Source of the DNA: Rikenellaceae bacterium
GTDB lineage: Bacteria > Bacteroidota > Bacteroidia > Bacteroidales > Rikenellaceae
Length of the DNA: 64,000 nucleotides
Direction: 5' to 3'
Assembly: GCA_902363575.1 (NCBI GenBank)
Contig: CABJAJ010000001.1
Coordinates: 248,001-312,000 of the forward strand
The notes below the pieces were generated by a model, which worked only from the letters and a program-made list of their open reading frames with translations, was not told the origin of the DNA and did not search any database. The position numbers and the translations under genes are program-made. Each line of letters begins with the position of its first letter. Positions within the stretch are counted from its first letter, which is position 1. Below are positions 9,143 through 17,489 of the stretch, piece after piece.

Positions 9143-9536
9143 CGGCGGTATCCCGTCATCCTGTGCAGTCGGCGATGCACCTGCCCGCCGTGCATGGTAT
9201 CAAAAGGCAAAAAAGACAAAACATCCCCGGGCGAAAGCCGGAAGAAGCGAATAAGACGTTTCCCTACGCCGTGCTGCAGTCAGCGGACGGCGCCGTCATG
9301 CGGTCACGTCGGTAGATTCTTTTCGTGTTAGGGAACGGTCGGCTGTAAACCCGATTCTCGGAGGTATTATGCGGCATGCGTGCGGAGGGCGCCGTTAAGC
9401 AGCCTCCCCGGTAGATTCTTTGTGTCCGAAAATGGTCGGCTGTAAATCCGATTTCCGGATGCGTTGTCCGGAGAGATGAGTGGTCGGAGACGCCCGATTG
9501 CGGTCGATCCCGACGAGGCGATCCGTTGCGGTCGCG
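9143..9536. other. Gene-free region holding a tandem repeat
   Basis: No gene is seen between the UXS gene and the receiver-kinase gene. The region carries two similar units, described separately, and otherwise nothing recognisable. Confidence 0.6.
9275..9459 (+). repeat. Two tandem units of about 85-90 bases
   Basis: Two units with a period of about 100 bases. Each has a GGCGCCGT block followed about 17 bases later by GGTAGATTCTTT and then GGTCGGCTGTAAA, CCGATT and CCGGA or CTCGGA (9310-9362 and 9409-9459). Within each unit TCGG-CTGTAAA-CCGA can form a small hairpin. Function unknown. Confidence 0.6.
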
Positions 9537-10700
9537 TCAGCTTACGGGCCGGTCGGAGGGTTGGTCGGCGGCCTGGGATTTGGCGACGGAGAAAGTGAAG
9601 GTCGAACCCTCCCCCTCTTTCGATACGAAGGTGAGCTCCCCGCCGTTTCGCCGGGTCAGGTCGCTGCAGAGCTGCAATCCGAGTCCGGAGCCCTCCTCGT
9701 TGCGTGTGCCGTAATCGGTGAAGTGCACGTCGGGATCGAGCACCTTGCTCTGGTCCTCCTGCCGGATGCCCTTTCCGAAGTCCCGGACGCTGACCAGCAC
9801 GTGCGTCGCGGTTTCGCTCATCGAAACGATGACGCGGCCTCCCTCGTGGCTGAATTTGATGGCGTTGCTCAGCAGGTTGCGGACGATGGTCTTAATCATA
9901 TCCACGTCGCACCGCACCTTTGCCGAAGCGGGCAGTTCGTACTCCACGGTGATGCCTTTGGCCGAAGCGACCAGGTCGGCGATTTTGCCGGCGAAGAGCA
10001 CGACCTCCGCCAGATCGACCTCCTGGAAGACCGTATTCATGCGCCCCGTCTGGCTCTTGGTCCACTTGAGCAGGTTGTCCAGCAGCATGAAAGTGTTTTC
10101 GGTGATGTCGTTGCCCATCTTGAGCATCTCGATGTTCTCGGCACCTGCCATCTGCTCGGTAATATTGAGGGTCAGCATGTTGAAGACCATCTTGAGCGTG
10201 CCGATCGGGGAGCGGAGGTCGTGTGCGATGACCGAGTACATCCGGTCGCGGTTGCGCATGGTGCGCTGGAGCTGTTCGCTCTGCTCGAGGATCGTGCGCT
10301 TGGACGCGGCGATGAAGATATGGTGCGCCACGCGGGTGATGAGCTCCTCGTGGTTGAACGGCTTGGAAACGTAGTCGTTGGCGCCCAGTTTGAATCCCTT
10401 GACGATGTCCTCCGTGTTGTTGAGGGCCGTGAGGAAGATCACCGGCAGGTCCTCCCACCGGGGGTCGGCACGCAGGCGTCGCATAACTTCGTACCCGTCC
10501 ATATCGGGCATCATAATGTCCAGCAGCACCAGGTCGGGCTTCTCGCGTTCAACCTGTTCGAGCGCCTCGTGGCCGCCCGTGGCCGTCACGATCCGGTACT
10601 TGGCTCGCCCGAGCACCGCCTTGAGCAGCATGACGTTGGTGGCAATGTCGTCCACCACGAGAATCTTATAGTCTGCGGGATTGAGGTCGATGTGTTTCAT
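9537..10700 (-). CDS. Receiver domain-histidine kinase protein
   Basis: A 387-residue soluble signalling protein with the receiver domain first and the kinase second. The receiver (about 11-130) has phospho-acceptor Asp61 in LVLLDIMMPDMDG and the KPF motif. It is followed by a coiled linker, a HisKA domain with His160 (VIAHDLRSP) and a HATPase with N-box (RNLLSNAIKFS), DFGKGI and GSGLGLQL. It lacks a membrane segment, so it is probably switched by phosphorylation of its own receiver. I chose the ATG giving MKHIDLNP; the longer frame would add 33 residues outside the domain. It lies 113 bases after the last GT2 gene of the polysaccharide run. The partner response regulator is not identified. 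Confidence 0.9.
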   Translation of the reverse strand: MKHIDLNPADYKILVVDDIATNVMLLKAVLGRAKYRIVTATGGHEALEQVEREKPDLVLLDIMMPDMDGYEVMRRLRADPRWEDLPVIFLTALNNTEDIVKGFKLGANDYVSKPFNHEELITRVAHHIFIAASKRTILEQSEQLQRTMRNRDRMYSVIAHDLRSPIGTLKMVFNMLTLNITEQMAGAENIEMLKMGNDITENTFMLLDNLLKWTKSQTGRMNTVFQEVDLAEVVLFAGKIADLVASAKGITVEYELPASAKVRCDVDMIKTIVRNLLSNAIKFSHEGGRVIVSMSETATHVLVSVRDFGKGIRQEDQSKVLDPDVHFTDYGTRNEEGSGLGLQLCSDLTRRNGGELTFVSKEGEGSTFTFSVAKSQAADQPSDRPVS

Positions 10701-10813
10701 TGCGGAGCGGTCGCTTTCGGGTCGGGGCGAACCGGCGGTCGCCGATTGCATGGCAGCGATCGGAAAAGCCGGTTTCGATAGGCCGATTTGAGGTGTCATG
10801 GAACGGAATCGTT

Positions 10814-12115
10814 TCAGGCTCGGCGGGCTTTTTCCCAGGCCCCGTTGCCTTTATGTCTGCAAAGATAGACAATTCCGGCGAAAACGTGCAGATTCATGAA
10901 GAGAAAATAGTAGGGAACGGCGCATAATCCACCGTTGCGGCCTCGTCGGGCCGAGAGGTAGCCGACCAGCGCGGCGGCGTAGAAAAGCAGTTGGCATGCC
11001 AGCAGGAACCCGTACAGCAGCCGGTGCGGAGAGCCGGCGACCAGGACGATGTTGAGCGGCAGCAGCAGGGCCAGCATCAGGGGCGCGAGCGTCCAGCGCA
11101 GCACCCGGTGCGAAAGGTACTGCCACCAGAGCAGCGGCCGGGGCCAGGGGAGCAGCAGCCCGCGCAGCCGCCAGACCGATTGCAGGCCGCCCGCCGCGAT
11201 CCGGGTCTTGCGCTTTCCCTCCTCGCGCATATCGGCTGAGGGCTCCTCCTCGGCCCAGGCGGAATTGCAGTAGGCGATGCGGTAGCCCGCGCGGGCAATC
11301 CGCATCGAGAGTACGAAGTCGTCGAGCAGCGTATCCTCGGGCAGCGGGCGGTAGAGCTCCCGGCGCACGGCGAAAAGTTCGCCAGCGGCGCCCACCGCGG
11401 TATGGAGACGGTCGTCGCCCTGTTTGAGCAGGGATTCGTAACGCCAGTAGAGCCCTTCGGTTGCGGCGGCGTTGGCCTGCGGGACGGACGTTCCGCCCGC
11501 ATCGGATGTGGGCGTCGCACCGCTCCCGGTTCGGGTTTTGTCCGGATCGCCGGATGGCACGTTCGCTTCGTCGTTCCGCGTTCCCGTTGTTGCACTGTCG
11601 GCGACGGGGCGCGGCCGCACCCGTTTCTCGCCGGCCACGCATCCTACCGCGGGGTCGTCGAAGCGGCGGACGATTTCGCGCACGGCCTCCGGGTTGAGCA
11701 TCGTATTGGCGTCGGTGTAGATCACCAGCGGCGTGTCGATGCAGCCGATCGAACGGTTCAGTGCCGCCGTCTTGCCGCGTCTAGCCGGCTCGAAAAGCAC
11801 GTCGGCGCGGGGCCACGCCGCGAGGCGTTCGTTCGTGCCGTCCGTCGAACCGTCGGTGACCCAGAGGATGCGGAGCCGGTCGGCGGGGTAGTCGAGGGCC
11901 AGGCAGTTGCGCATCTTGACGTCCACGACCGCCTCCTCGTTGTAGGCGGCGATAACCAGCGTCACGCGCGGCAGCTCGTCGGGCAGGGCGGCTGCCCGGC
12001 GGGGCCGTATCCGCTCCCGCAGCCAGACGGCCGGGGCGAGCAGCAGCCCGTAGCCGAGGTAGGTGTAGAAGACCAGCAGCAGGGCGATCCAGAAGAGCAG
12101 TTCGACGGTTTTCAT
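10814..12115 (-). CDS. Membrane GT2 glycosyltransferase with low-complexity insertion
   Basis: Processive-type family 2 glycosyltransferase, likely adding a sugar at the cytoplasmic face of the membrane. The 433-residue protein has an N-terminal transmembrane helix, a GT-A domain with IAAYNEE, VTDGSTDGT and YTDANTML (the DxD-like metal site), an EDTLLDDFVLS acceptor region, a QxxRW-like region replaced by KRKTRIAAGG, and three to four C-terminal helices. Residues about 167-218 are a Thr/Ala/Gly/Asp-rich insertion between AGEKRV and GLYWRYE, not seen in typical family members. The start overlaps the preceding GT4 stop as ATGA. Confidence 0.88.
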   Translation of the reverse strand: MKTVELLFWIALLLVFYTYLGYGLLLAPAVWLRERIRPRRAAALPDELPRVTLVIAAYNEEAVVDVKMRNCLALDYPADRLRILWVTDGSTDGTNERLAAWPRADVLFEPARRGKTAALNRSIGCIDTPLVIYTDANTMLNPEAVREIVRRFDDPAVGCVAGEKRVRPRPVADSATTGTRNDEANVPSGDPDKTRTGSGATPTSDAGGTSVPQANAAATEGLYWRYESLLKQGDDRLHTAVGAAGELFAVRRELYRPLPEDTLLDDFVLSMRIARAGYRIAYCNSAWAEEEPSADMREEGKRKTRIAAGGLQSVWRLRGLLLPWPRPLLWWQYLSHRVLRWTLAPLMLALLLPLNIVLVAGSPHRLLYGFLLACQLLFYAAALVGYLSARRGRNGGLCAVPYYFLFMNLHVFAGIVYLCRHKGNGAWEKARRA

Positions 12116-13248
12116 CGTTCGGGGGTTTGTACGGACTGAATATGGGATACCACGCGGGCCATCTGCGCATCCCACGAGAGGGTTTGCTCGACCGTGGCGC
12201 GGATACCCTCCGCGGGGAGCGTCACGCCGTCGGCAAAGCGCAGCAGGGCGGCGATGTCCAGAGGCGAGTCGTCGGCCGGGGCCTTCATCACATAGGACAT
12301 GGTGTCGAAATCGTCGTCGGTTTCGGAATAGACGAAGGGGATGCCCCGGGCGGCGTATTCCCGGTTTTTGAGGGTCTTGATCCGGTCGATGCCGTTGCGG
12401 TGGCGGCCCAGGCTGGCGATACCGACGTCCGCACGGTCGAACGCCTCGTCGAGCGCCTCGCCCGAGAGGGGGCCGCAGAGCCGCACGATCCCTTCGAGCC
12501 CGAGCCGGCGAACGGCCCCGGCATACCCGGCGGCCGCAGGACCTTCGCCCGCGATGTCGAAGAGCACCCGCCGTACGGGGGCGGAGGCATAGTAACGGGC
12601 AAGACCTTCGATCACACGGTCGTATCCGTGCCAGAAATGGAGGTTGGCCACCCCCAGCAGCCGCACTTCCCGCGACGTGTCGTGCCCGCCCCGGTGCAGG
12701 GGGACGCTCTGGAAATCGATGCCGTTAGAGATACGCAGCGTGGGACGGCCGAAGATCGTCTCCGCGTCGGAGAAGGTCACGAAGCGGTCGATGCGGCGGG
12801 CCATCCCCCGGCGGAACAGGCGGTCGATCCGCAGTTTGAGTTTGCGCGAAAGGGGCGAGCGGGCGAACTCGGCGTCGTAGGGCCAGGTCGGGATCTCCAC
12901 CAGGATCCGCACGCCCAGCCTGTGCAGCCGGCCGTACCAGCGGATAAGGGCGGGGTTGGCATTGTGGTCGTGCCGCACGTAGAGGAATTCGATCCCCTCG
13001 CGGCGGATGTATTCCGTCAAGGCCTTATAGCGGAGCCGCTTGGCTATTTTGGCCGCCGGGCCGCGGCCGAACTCCTCGACGACCTGATCGTCGATCATGC
13101 GGCGCTGTCGTCCGTCGGGGGTGATCTGCGTGTAGCAGAGCCGCACGTCGGCCCCCGCATGGCGGAGGGCGTCGCGTTGGGCGAAGATCTTTTTGGTGAT
13201 CCCGCTGTGGGGCGAGAAGCCGTGGAAAACCAGGAAGAGGCCTTTCAT
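12112..13248 (-). CDS. Family 4 glycosyltransferase
   Basis: A 378-residue GT-B enzyme of the GT4 type, probably transferring a sugar from a nucleotide donor to the growing repeat unit in the cytoplasm. The N-terminal domain starts MKGLFLVFHGFSPHSGITKK, with the Gly-rich acceptor loop. The C-terminal domain has VANLHFWHGYDRVIEGL and FDIAGEGP. The usual E-x7-E donor motif is loosely present near KNREYAARGIPFVYSE. It overlaps its neighbours on both sides by four bases (ATGA), so it is translationally coupled to the flippase upstream and the GT2 downstream. Confidence 0.86.
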   Translation of the reverse strand: MKGLFLVFHGFSPHSGITKKIFAQRDALRHAGADVRLCYTQITPDGRQRRMIDDQVVEEFGRGPAAKIAKRLRYKALTEYIRREGIEFLYVRHDHNANPALIRWYGRLHRLGVRILVEIPTWPYDAEFARSPLSRKLKLRIDRLFRRGMARRIDRFVTFSDAETIFGRPTLRISNGIDFQSVPLHRGGHDTSREVRLLGVANLHFWHGYDRVIEGLARYYASAPVRRVLFDIAGEGPAAAGYAGAVRRLGLEGIVRLCGPLSGEALDEAFDRADVGIASLGRHRNGIDRIKTLKNREYAARGIPFVYSETDDDFDTMSYVMKAPADDSPLDIAALLRFADGVTLPAEGIRATVEQTLSWDAQMARVVSHIQSVQTPER

Positions 13249-14699
13249 GTGCCGGGTTGTCGTTTGCATAGGTTGCGGAGTTTTTGCAGCAGGTCGTATT
13301 CGCCGCTGAGCTGGATGTAGGCGGCGAAGACGGCCGCGGCCGCAGCCCCCTTGCACAGCAGCGACAGCACGAGCGGCCCCGCGGCGAGCCAGCGCGAGAG
13401 CAGCAGCAGCGGAATGCAGCTGATTCCCGTCAGCAGCAGGGGCGAGAGAAGCTGCCGCCAGAAGGGGCCCCAGGCGAGGCGGAGCGTGCGGCGGTAGAGC
13501 AGCCAGTAGCTCTGCACGAAGTTCACGCCGAACGACAGGACGATGCAGGCGGCAACGGCTTCGAGCGTGCCGAAGAGGAAGATGCCCGTGAGGATCGCCG
13601 CCACGTTGAGCACGGATGACAGCAGGCCGCTCAGGAAGAGCATCCGCGTCGAGTCGGCGGCCTGGAAGATAGCGCCCGAGGTCGAGAGGATGATCTGCAC
13701 CCCCACCGAGAGGGCGAGGATGCGGAAAACCGGCACCGAGGGGAGCCACTGGTCGCCGAAGATCACCAGGATCAGCTCGGGCGCCGCGAAAAAGAGGAAC
13801 GCGGCCAGCGGGAACCCGATGAACGCCAGCAGCCGCACCACCCGCAGGTAGTTGGCCGAGAGGGCCTCGCGGTTGTGGCGGAAGTCCGAAAAGACGGGGT
13901 GCATGACCGGCGAGATGGCGTAGGTGAGCTGTTGCAGAGGGAGCATCATCAGCCGGTAGGATTTTTCGTAGTAGCCCAGCGGAGTGAGTCCCATGTAGCG
14001 GCCGATGAGGAGTTTGTCGAGGTTGCGGGTGAAGTAGTTGAGGATGTTGAAGAAGAACTGGTAGGCCGAGAAGGAGAAGACCTTGCCCAGCGACCCTTTG
14101 TCGGGCAGCCGGAGCGGGAGCGGATGCTGGCGGTAGTTCACGGCGAACAGGACGACGGACGAAACCACGGGGGTCACCGTCAGGGCATAGACCCCGGCTC
14201 CCGCGAAGGCGGCTGCGACGGCCGCGGCGCCGGCGGTGAACTGCACGGCGAGCGTGCGCAGGGCGATGAAGCGGAAGCGGCGCTCCTTGTAGAGCAGGGC
14301 TCCCGGCACGATGTTGAGGGCGGCGAAGAGCAGGTTTACGCAGAGGATGCGGCAGATCGTGCGCAGTACCGGTGCATCGTAGTAGGCCGCCACGGCGCCC
14401 GACAGCAGGAAGAACACGCCGGTGACTACGCCCCCGGAGAGAAGCGTAAAGGTGAAAATCCGGCTCAAGTCGTCATGCGTAAGCTCCTTTTTCTGCACGA
14501 TGGCCGGGGCGATTCCCAGGTCGCTGAAGATGGCGAAGAAGCTGACGATCACCGTGGTGACGGCCACCACGCCGAAATCTTCCGGCAGGAGCAGGCGCGA
14601 GAGAACGGCCGTGACGCCGAGCTGCACCAGGATGTTGGAATATTTGGCGGCCGAGGTCCAGACCGCGCCCGTCAGCAGTTCCTTTTTTACATCGGTCAT
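13245..14699 (-). CDS. Wzx-type polysaccharide flippase
   Basis: A 484-residue integral membrane protein with about 12-14 hydrophobic segments, of the polysaccharide transporter branch of the MOP superfamily. The N-terminal SAAKYSNILVQLGVTAVLSR and LLPEDFGVVAVTTV motifs are typical. It should flip lipid-linked oligosaccharide repeat units across the inner membrane for Wzy-dependent polymerisation. It is coupled by ATGA overlaps to a GT2 gene upstream and a GT4 gene downstream. Confidence 0.9.
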   Translation of the reverse strand: MTDVKKELLTGAVWTSAAKYSNILVQLGVTAVLSRLLLPEDFGVVAVTTVIVSFFAIFSDLGIAPAIVQKKELTHDDLSRIFTFTLLSGGVVTGVFFLLSGAVAAYYDAPVLRTICRILCVNLLFAALNIVPGALLYKERRFRFIALRTLAVQFTAGAAAVAAAFAGAGVYALTVTPVVSSVVLFAVNYRQHPLPLRLPDKGSLGKVFSFSAYQFFFNILNYFTRNLDKLLIGRYMGLTPLGYYEKSYRLMMLPLQQLTYAISPVMHPVFSDFRHNREALSANYLRVVRLLAFIGFPLAAFLFFAAPELILVIFGDQWLPSVPVFRILALSVGVQIILSTSGAIFQAADSTRMLFLSGLLSSVLNVAAILTGIFLFGTLEAVAACIVLSFGVNFVQSYWLLYRRTLRLAWGPFWRQLLSPLLLTGISCIPLLLLSRWLAAGPLVLSLLCKGAAAAAVFAAYIQLSGEYDLLQKLRNLCKRQPGT

Positions 14700-15631
14700 C
14701 GGCGCAGGAGTTTACGCAGGGGGCGTTTGCCCAGCAGCCTGGCATAGCTCCCGGCCTTCACGCCCGGATAGGCAGCGAGGGCGCGGGCGATGCGCAGCCG
14801 CTCGCGCAGGGGCAGCGCCCAGGCGTTGCGGGCCGCCGGATTCAGGAAACGGGCCGTCAGGCGGCCGATCAGCCGGCGCGTCGCGGCGTCGCGCGCGGCC
14901 GCCCAGCGGCGCAGCTCGCGTGCGGCGGTCAGGTAGCCCGTCATGTTGCGCATCGAGAAAGCGGCCCCCATGATCGAGCCTTCGCGTACGCGGCGTTTGA
15001 AAAAGGGGCGGTCGATCCGTCCGATGCGGGCGGCGCTCAGGTAGAGCTGCGGGGTGAAGAGTTCGTCCTCGTGCAACATGCCGGGATAGAAGCGCAGCCC
15101 GGCGTTTCGCAGCAGTTCCAGCCGGATGAAGCTCAGGCAGGCCGAGGCCCGGTAGCAGTTCTTGTCGAGCATCGCGCCGAGCAGCTCCGCTCCCGCGTAG
15201 ACGCGGTCGGCGAAGCGGCCCGCGCGCCGGTAGTCGAGCCACGGAGCGTCGGTGGTCGGAGCGCCGAACGATTCGGCGTCGAAAAAGACCATATCGAGCT
15301 GCTCGCGCTCGCATTTTTCGTGGCAGCAGGCCAGCGTCTCCTCCTCGAGCAGGTCGTCGCTGTCCATGAAATAGATGTAGCGTCCGGCGGCCCGGTCCAG
15401 TCCGGCGTTGCGGGCTTCCGAGAGACCCCGGTTGGGTTGGGTGTGGATGCGTATGCGGGGGTCTTCGGCCGCCAGCCGTGCGAGGATTGCGGGGCTGTCG
15501 TCCGTCGAGCCGTCGTCCACGACGAGGATTTCGATCTCCCGGAGCGTCTGGCCCATGATGCAGCGGAGCGTCTGTTCGACGTAGGAGGCGGTGTTGTAAA
15601 CCGGTATGACGACCGTGACTGCGGGTTGCAT
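14696..15631 (-). CDS. Family 2 glycosyltransferase
   Basis: A 311-residue GT-A enzyme with VTVVIPVYNTASYVEQTL at the N-terminus, VVDDGSTDDSP, GLSEARNAGL and the metal-binding DSDD in YIYFMDSDDLLEE. The remainder is helical and basic, with no clear membrane span, so it is likely peripheral on the cytoplasmic face. It overlaps the flippase gene by four bases. It starts 30 bases after the end of the acyltransferase gene. Confidence 0.9.
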   Translation of the reverse strand: MQPAVTVVIPVYNTASYVEQTLRCIMGQTLREIEILVVDDGSTDDSPAILARLAAEDPRIRIHTQPNRGLSEARNAGLDRAAGRYIYFMDSDDLLEEETLACCHEKCEREQLDMVFFDAESFGAPTTDAPWLDYRRAGRFADRVYAGAELLGAMLDKNCYRASACLSFIRLELLRNAGLRFYPGMLHEDELFTPQLYLSAARIGRIDRPFFKRRVREGSIMGAAFSMRNMTGYLTAARELRRWAAARDAATRRLIGRLTARFLNPAARNAWALPLRERLRIARALAAYPGVKAGSYARLLGKRPLRKLLRR

Positions 15632-15661
15632 GGGAACTGGCGGGGGTTTGTCGGATGGGGG

Positions 15662-17179
15662 TTATCGGTTGTCCGGCGAGCCGGCGGCGGACGATGCGTC
15701 CGTGGACGGAGCCGCTTGCGGGGATTGCCCCTGTGCGGGCCGGTCGGTTGCCGGGGATTCGGCCGTCGGTTCCGTCGTGCGGGAAGCCGGCCGTTCCTGC
15801 GATGCCGTGGCGGGCTCGGGCGCGGTTGCGGAGTTGCGGTCTGCGGAGGCCTTGTCCCGGTTGTCGGGCTGGGGCGCTGCGGAACGGATTTGTACGGGGG
15901 TGTCGGCGGATCTCCCCTGCGGCTCGTTGGGTGTGGCGTTCTGCCCGTTCCTGCGCGAATCTGCGGCGGTATTCGGCGTCGGTTCCTGTGCCAGGCCGGA
16001 GGCGGCCTGCATGTCGGCGCCCGTTTCCCGGCTTCCCGGATTGTCCGGGGCGGGTTTGCGGCGGTTTCTGCGGCGGCGGGCCGTTGCGGGGGTCTCCTCC
16101 TGAGCTATGCCCTGCGCAGGCTGTCCCGGCGCGGATTGGTCCGCGGCGTGTTGTCCCTGTGCGGGCCGTTCGTTTGCGGGGCGTCCGGTCGCCTGTTCCC
16201 GTCGGGGGGACCCCTCCGGCCGCTCCGTCGCCGTTGCTCGCGGTTCCTGTGCCGGAGCGGGCGTTGCCGGGAGACGTTCCGCAGCCGTTTTGCCCCGGTT
16301 GCCGGCCTGTTTCTGCACGTCCCTTTCCCGGTCGGCTGCGGCCCGGTCGTTCTGCTGCCGCCGGCGGTCGGGCGCGTCGTTTCGCGAGACATCCCCTTTC
16401 GGCTGGTTGCGGGCGTTGCGGCCTTCCGCTGCGTCCTGGCGGTCGGATTTTGCATTTCGGTCCGGCTGTGCGTCTGCGGCTGCTGCCGGATGACCCTTGC
16501 GGCGGCCCGTGTCGTCGTTTCGTCGGCTGTCGTTCCGGCCGGAGCTGCCCGCAGGCGCAGTCCCGTCGTCCGTACGCACCCAGCGGCGGCGACGGAAATC
16601 GTACCGTTTGATGATGCGGGCCGGATTGCCGGCGGCCACGCAGTAGGAGGGGATGTCTTTGGTGACCACGCTCCCGGCGCCGACCTGCACCCGTTCGCCG
16701 ATGTGTACGCCTGCGACCACCACCGAATTGGCGCCGATGTGGGATTCGCGGCCGATGACCACCTCGCGCACCACGAGCGGCTGGACGTTGGAGTCGCGCG
16801 TGGCGTCGGCATAGCCGTGGTTGAAGCCGGCCACGAAGACGTGCTGCCCCAGCCCGGCGCGTTCGCCCATCCTGACGGGCCCGATCACCACCGATCCGAT
16901 ACCCACGCGGGCACCGGCGCCGATCAGGATGTCGCCTGCGCCGTTGTTCAGCACGGTGAACTGCTCCACGAGCGCCCCGCGTCCCACCTCGAAGCGGTGC
17001 CACGGGAACAGATCGTGGCGCGAGCGGCGGCTGCGCACGACGGCGCCGCGGCCTTTCTTGTGGACGAACGGATTGACGAACCAGCGGACCCACAACCGGG
17101 GCCGCGGATTCTTATGCGAGCTGATGAGCCCGATCAGGAAATGCTTGAAGCGGGGATTCTTTTTGATTTTTTCGAGCAT
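15662..17179 (-). CDS. Hexapeptide-repeat acyltransferase with ~300-residue disordered tail
   Basis: The first ~205 residues are a WbbJ-like left-handed beta-helix acyltransferase: ISSHKNPRPRLWVRW, then repeats such as IGAGARVGIGSVVIG and GANSVVVAGVHIGERVQVGAGSVV, ending PSYCVAAGNPARIIKRYD. It probably acetylates a sugar of the polysaccharide. From about residue 206 to 505 the sequence is almost wholly Arg, Ala, Pro, Gln, Asn, Asp, Thr and Ser with no hydrophobic core, which is very unusual for the family. No frameshift is needed to explain it, and the frame stays open for 900 bases. I chose the Met giving MLEKIKKN because a promoter element lies upstream at 17228-17235. Confidence 0.85.
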   Translation of the reverse strand: MLEKIKKNPRFKHFLIGLISSHKNPRPRLWVRWFVNPFVHKKGRGAVVRSRRSRHDLFPWHRFEVGRGALVEQFTVLNNGAGDILIGAGARVGIGSVVIGPVRMGERAGLGQHVFVAGFNHGYADATRDSNVQPLVVREVVIGRESHIGANSVVVAGVHIGERVQVGAGSVVTKDIPSYCVAAGNPARIIKRYDFRRRRWVRTDDGTAPAGSSGRNDSRRNDDTGRRKGHPAAAADAQPDRNAKSDRQDAAEGRNARNQPKGDVSRNDAPDRRRQQNDRAAADRERDVQKQAGNRGKTAAERLPATPAPAQEPRATATERPEGSPRREQATGRPANERPAQGQHAADQSAPGQPAQGIAQEETPATARRRRNRRKPAPDNPGSRETGADMQAASGLAQEPTPNTAADSRRNGQNATPNEPQGRSADTPVQIRSAAPQPDNRDKASADRNSATAPEPATASQERPASRTTEPTAESPATDRPAQGQSPQAAPSTDASSAAGSPDNR

Positions 17180-17227
17180 GCGGCTTGTTTTGATCCTTCC
17201 TGGAGAGGCCCGGGACGAAATATCGTA

Positions 17228-17258
17228 CAAATATAACATAACTTTCGCATCCGGTCAA
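17228..17258 (-). promoter_or_regulatory. Promoter of the second polysaccharide unit
   Basis: Minus-strand TATATTTG at 17235-17228 preceded, after a 20-base spacer, by TTG (17258-17256). It lies about 50 bases before the acyltransferase start and would drive the acyltransferase-GT2-Wzx-GT4-GT2 run. Confidence 0.65.
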
Positions 17259-17391
17259 TCGGGCGCACGGTTTTATTTCGTTCCGGCATGTTTTTCGCCA
17301 AACCACCGTTGGAGCGTTCCGCTGGAAAATCCCGCGGGAGGCGTGTCCGGAATCCGTTTGCGCTCCGGCCCGCCTTCCGGGCGGAAAATAA

Positions 17392-17423
17392 TTTGGCGAT
17401 GAACGAAATAGTGATTACCTTTA
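17392..17423 (+). promoter_or_regulatory. Promoter of the LruC lipoprotein gene
   Basis: TTTG at 17392-17395, a 20-base spacer, then TACCTTTA at 17416-17423, close to the Bacteroidetes consensus. The ATG follows about 67 bases later. Confidence 0.6.
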
Positions 17424-17489
17424 CAGCGGAATACCGGTTGTTACCTTCCGGTTTTCCGGAAATTTTGTCCCCCGACAAAAACTCAGCGT

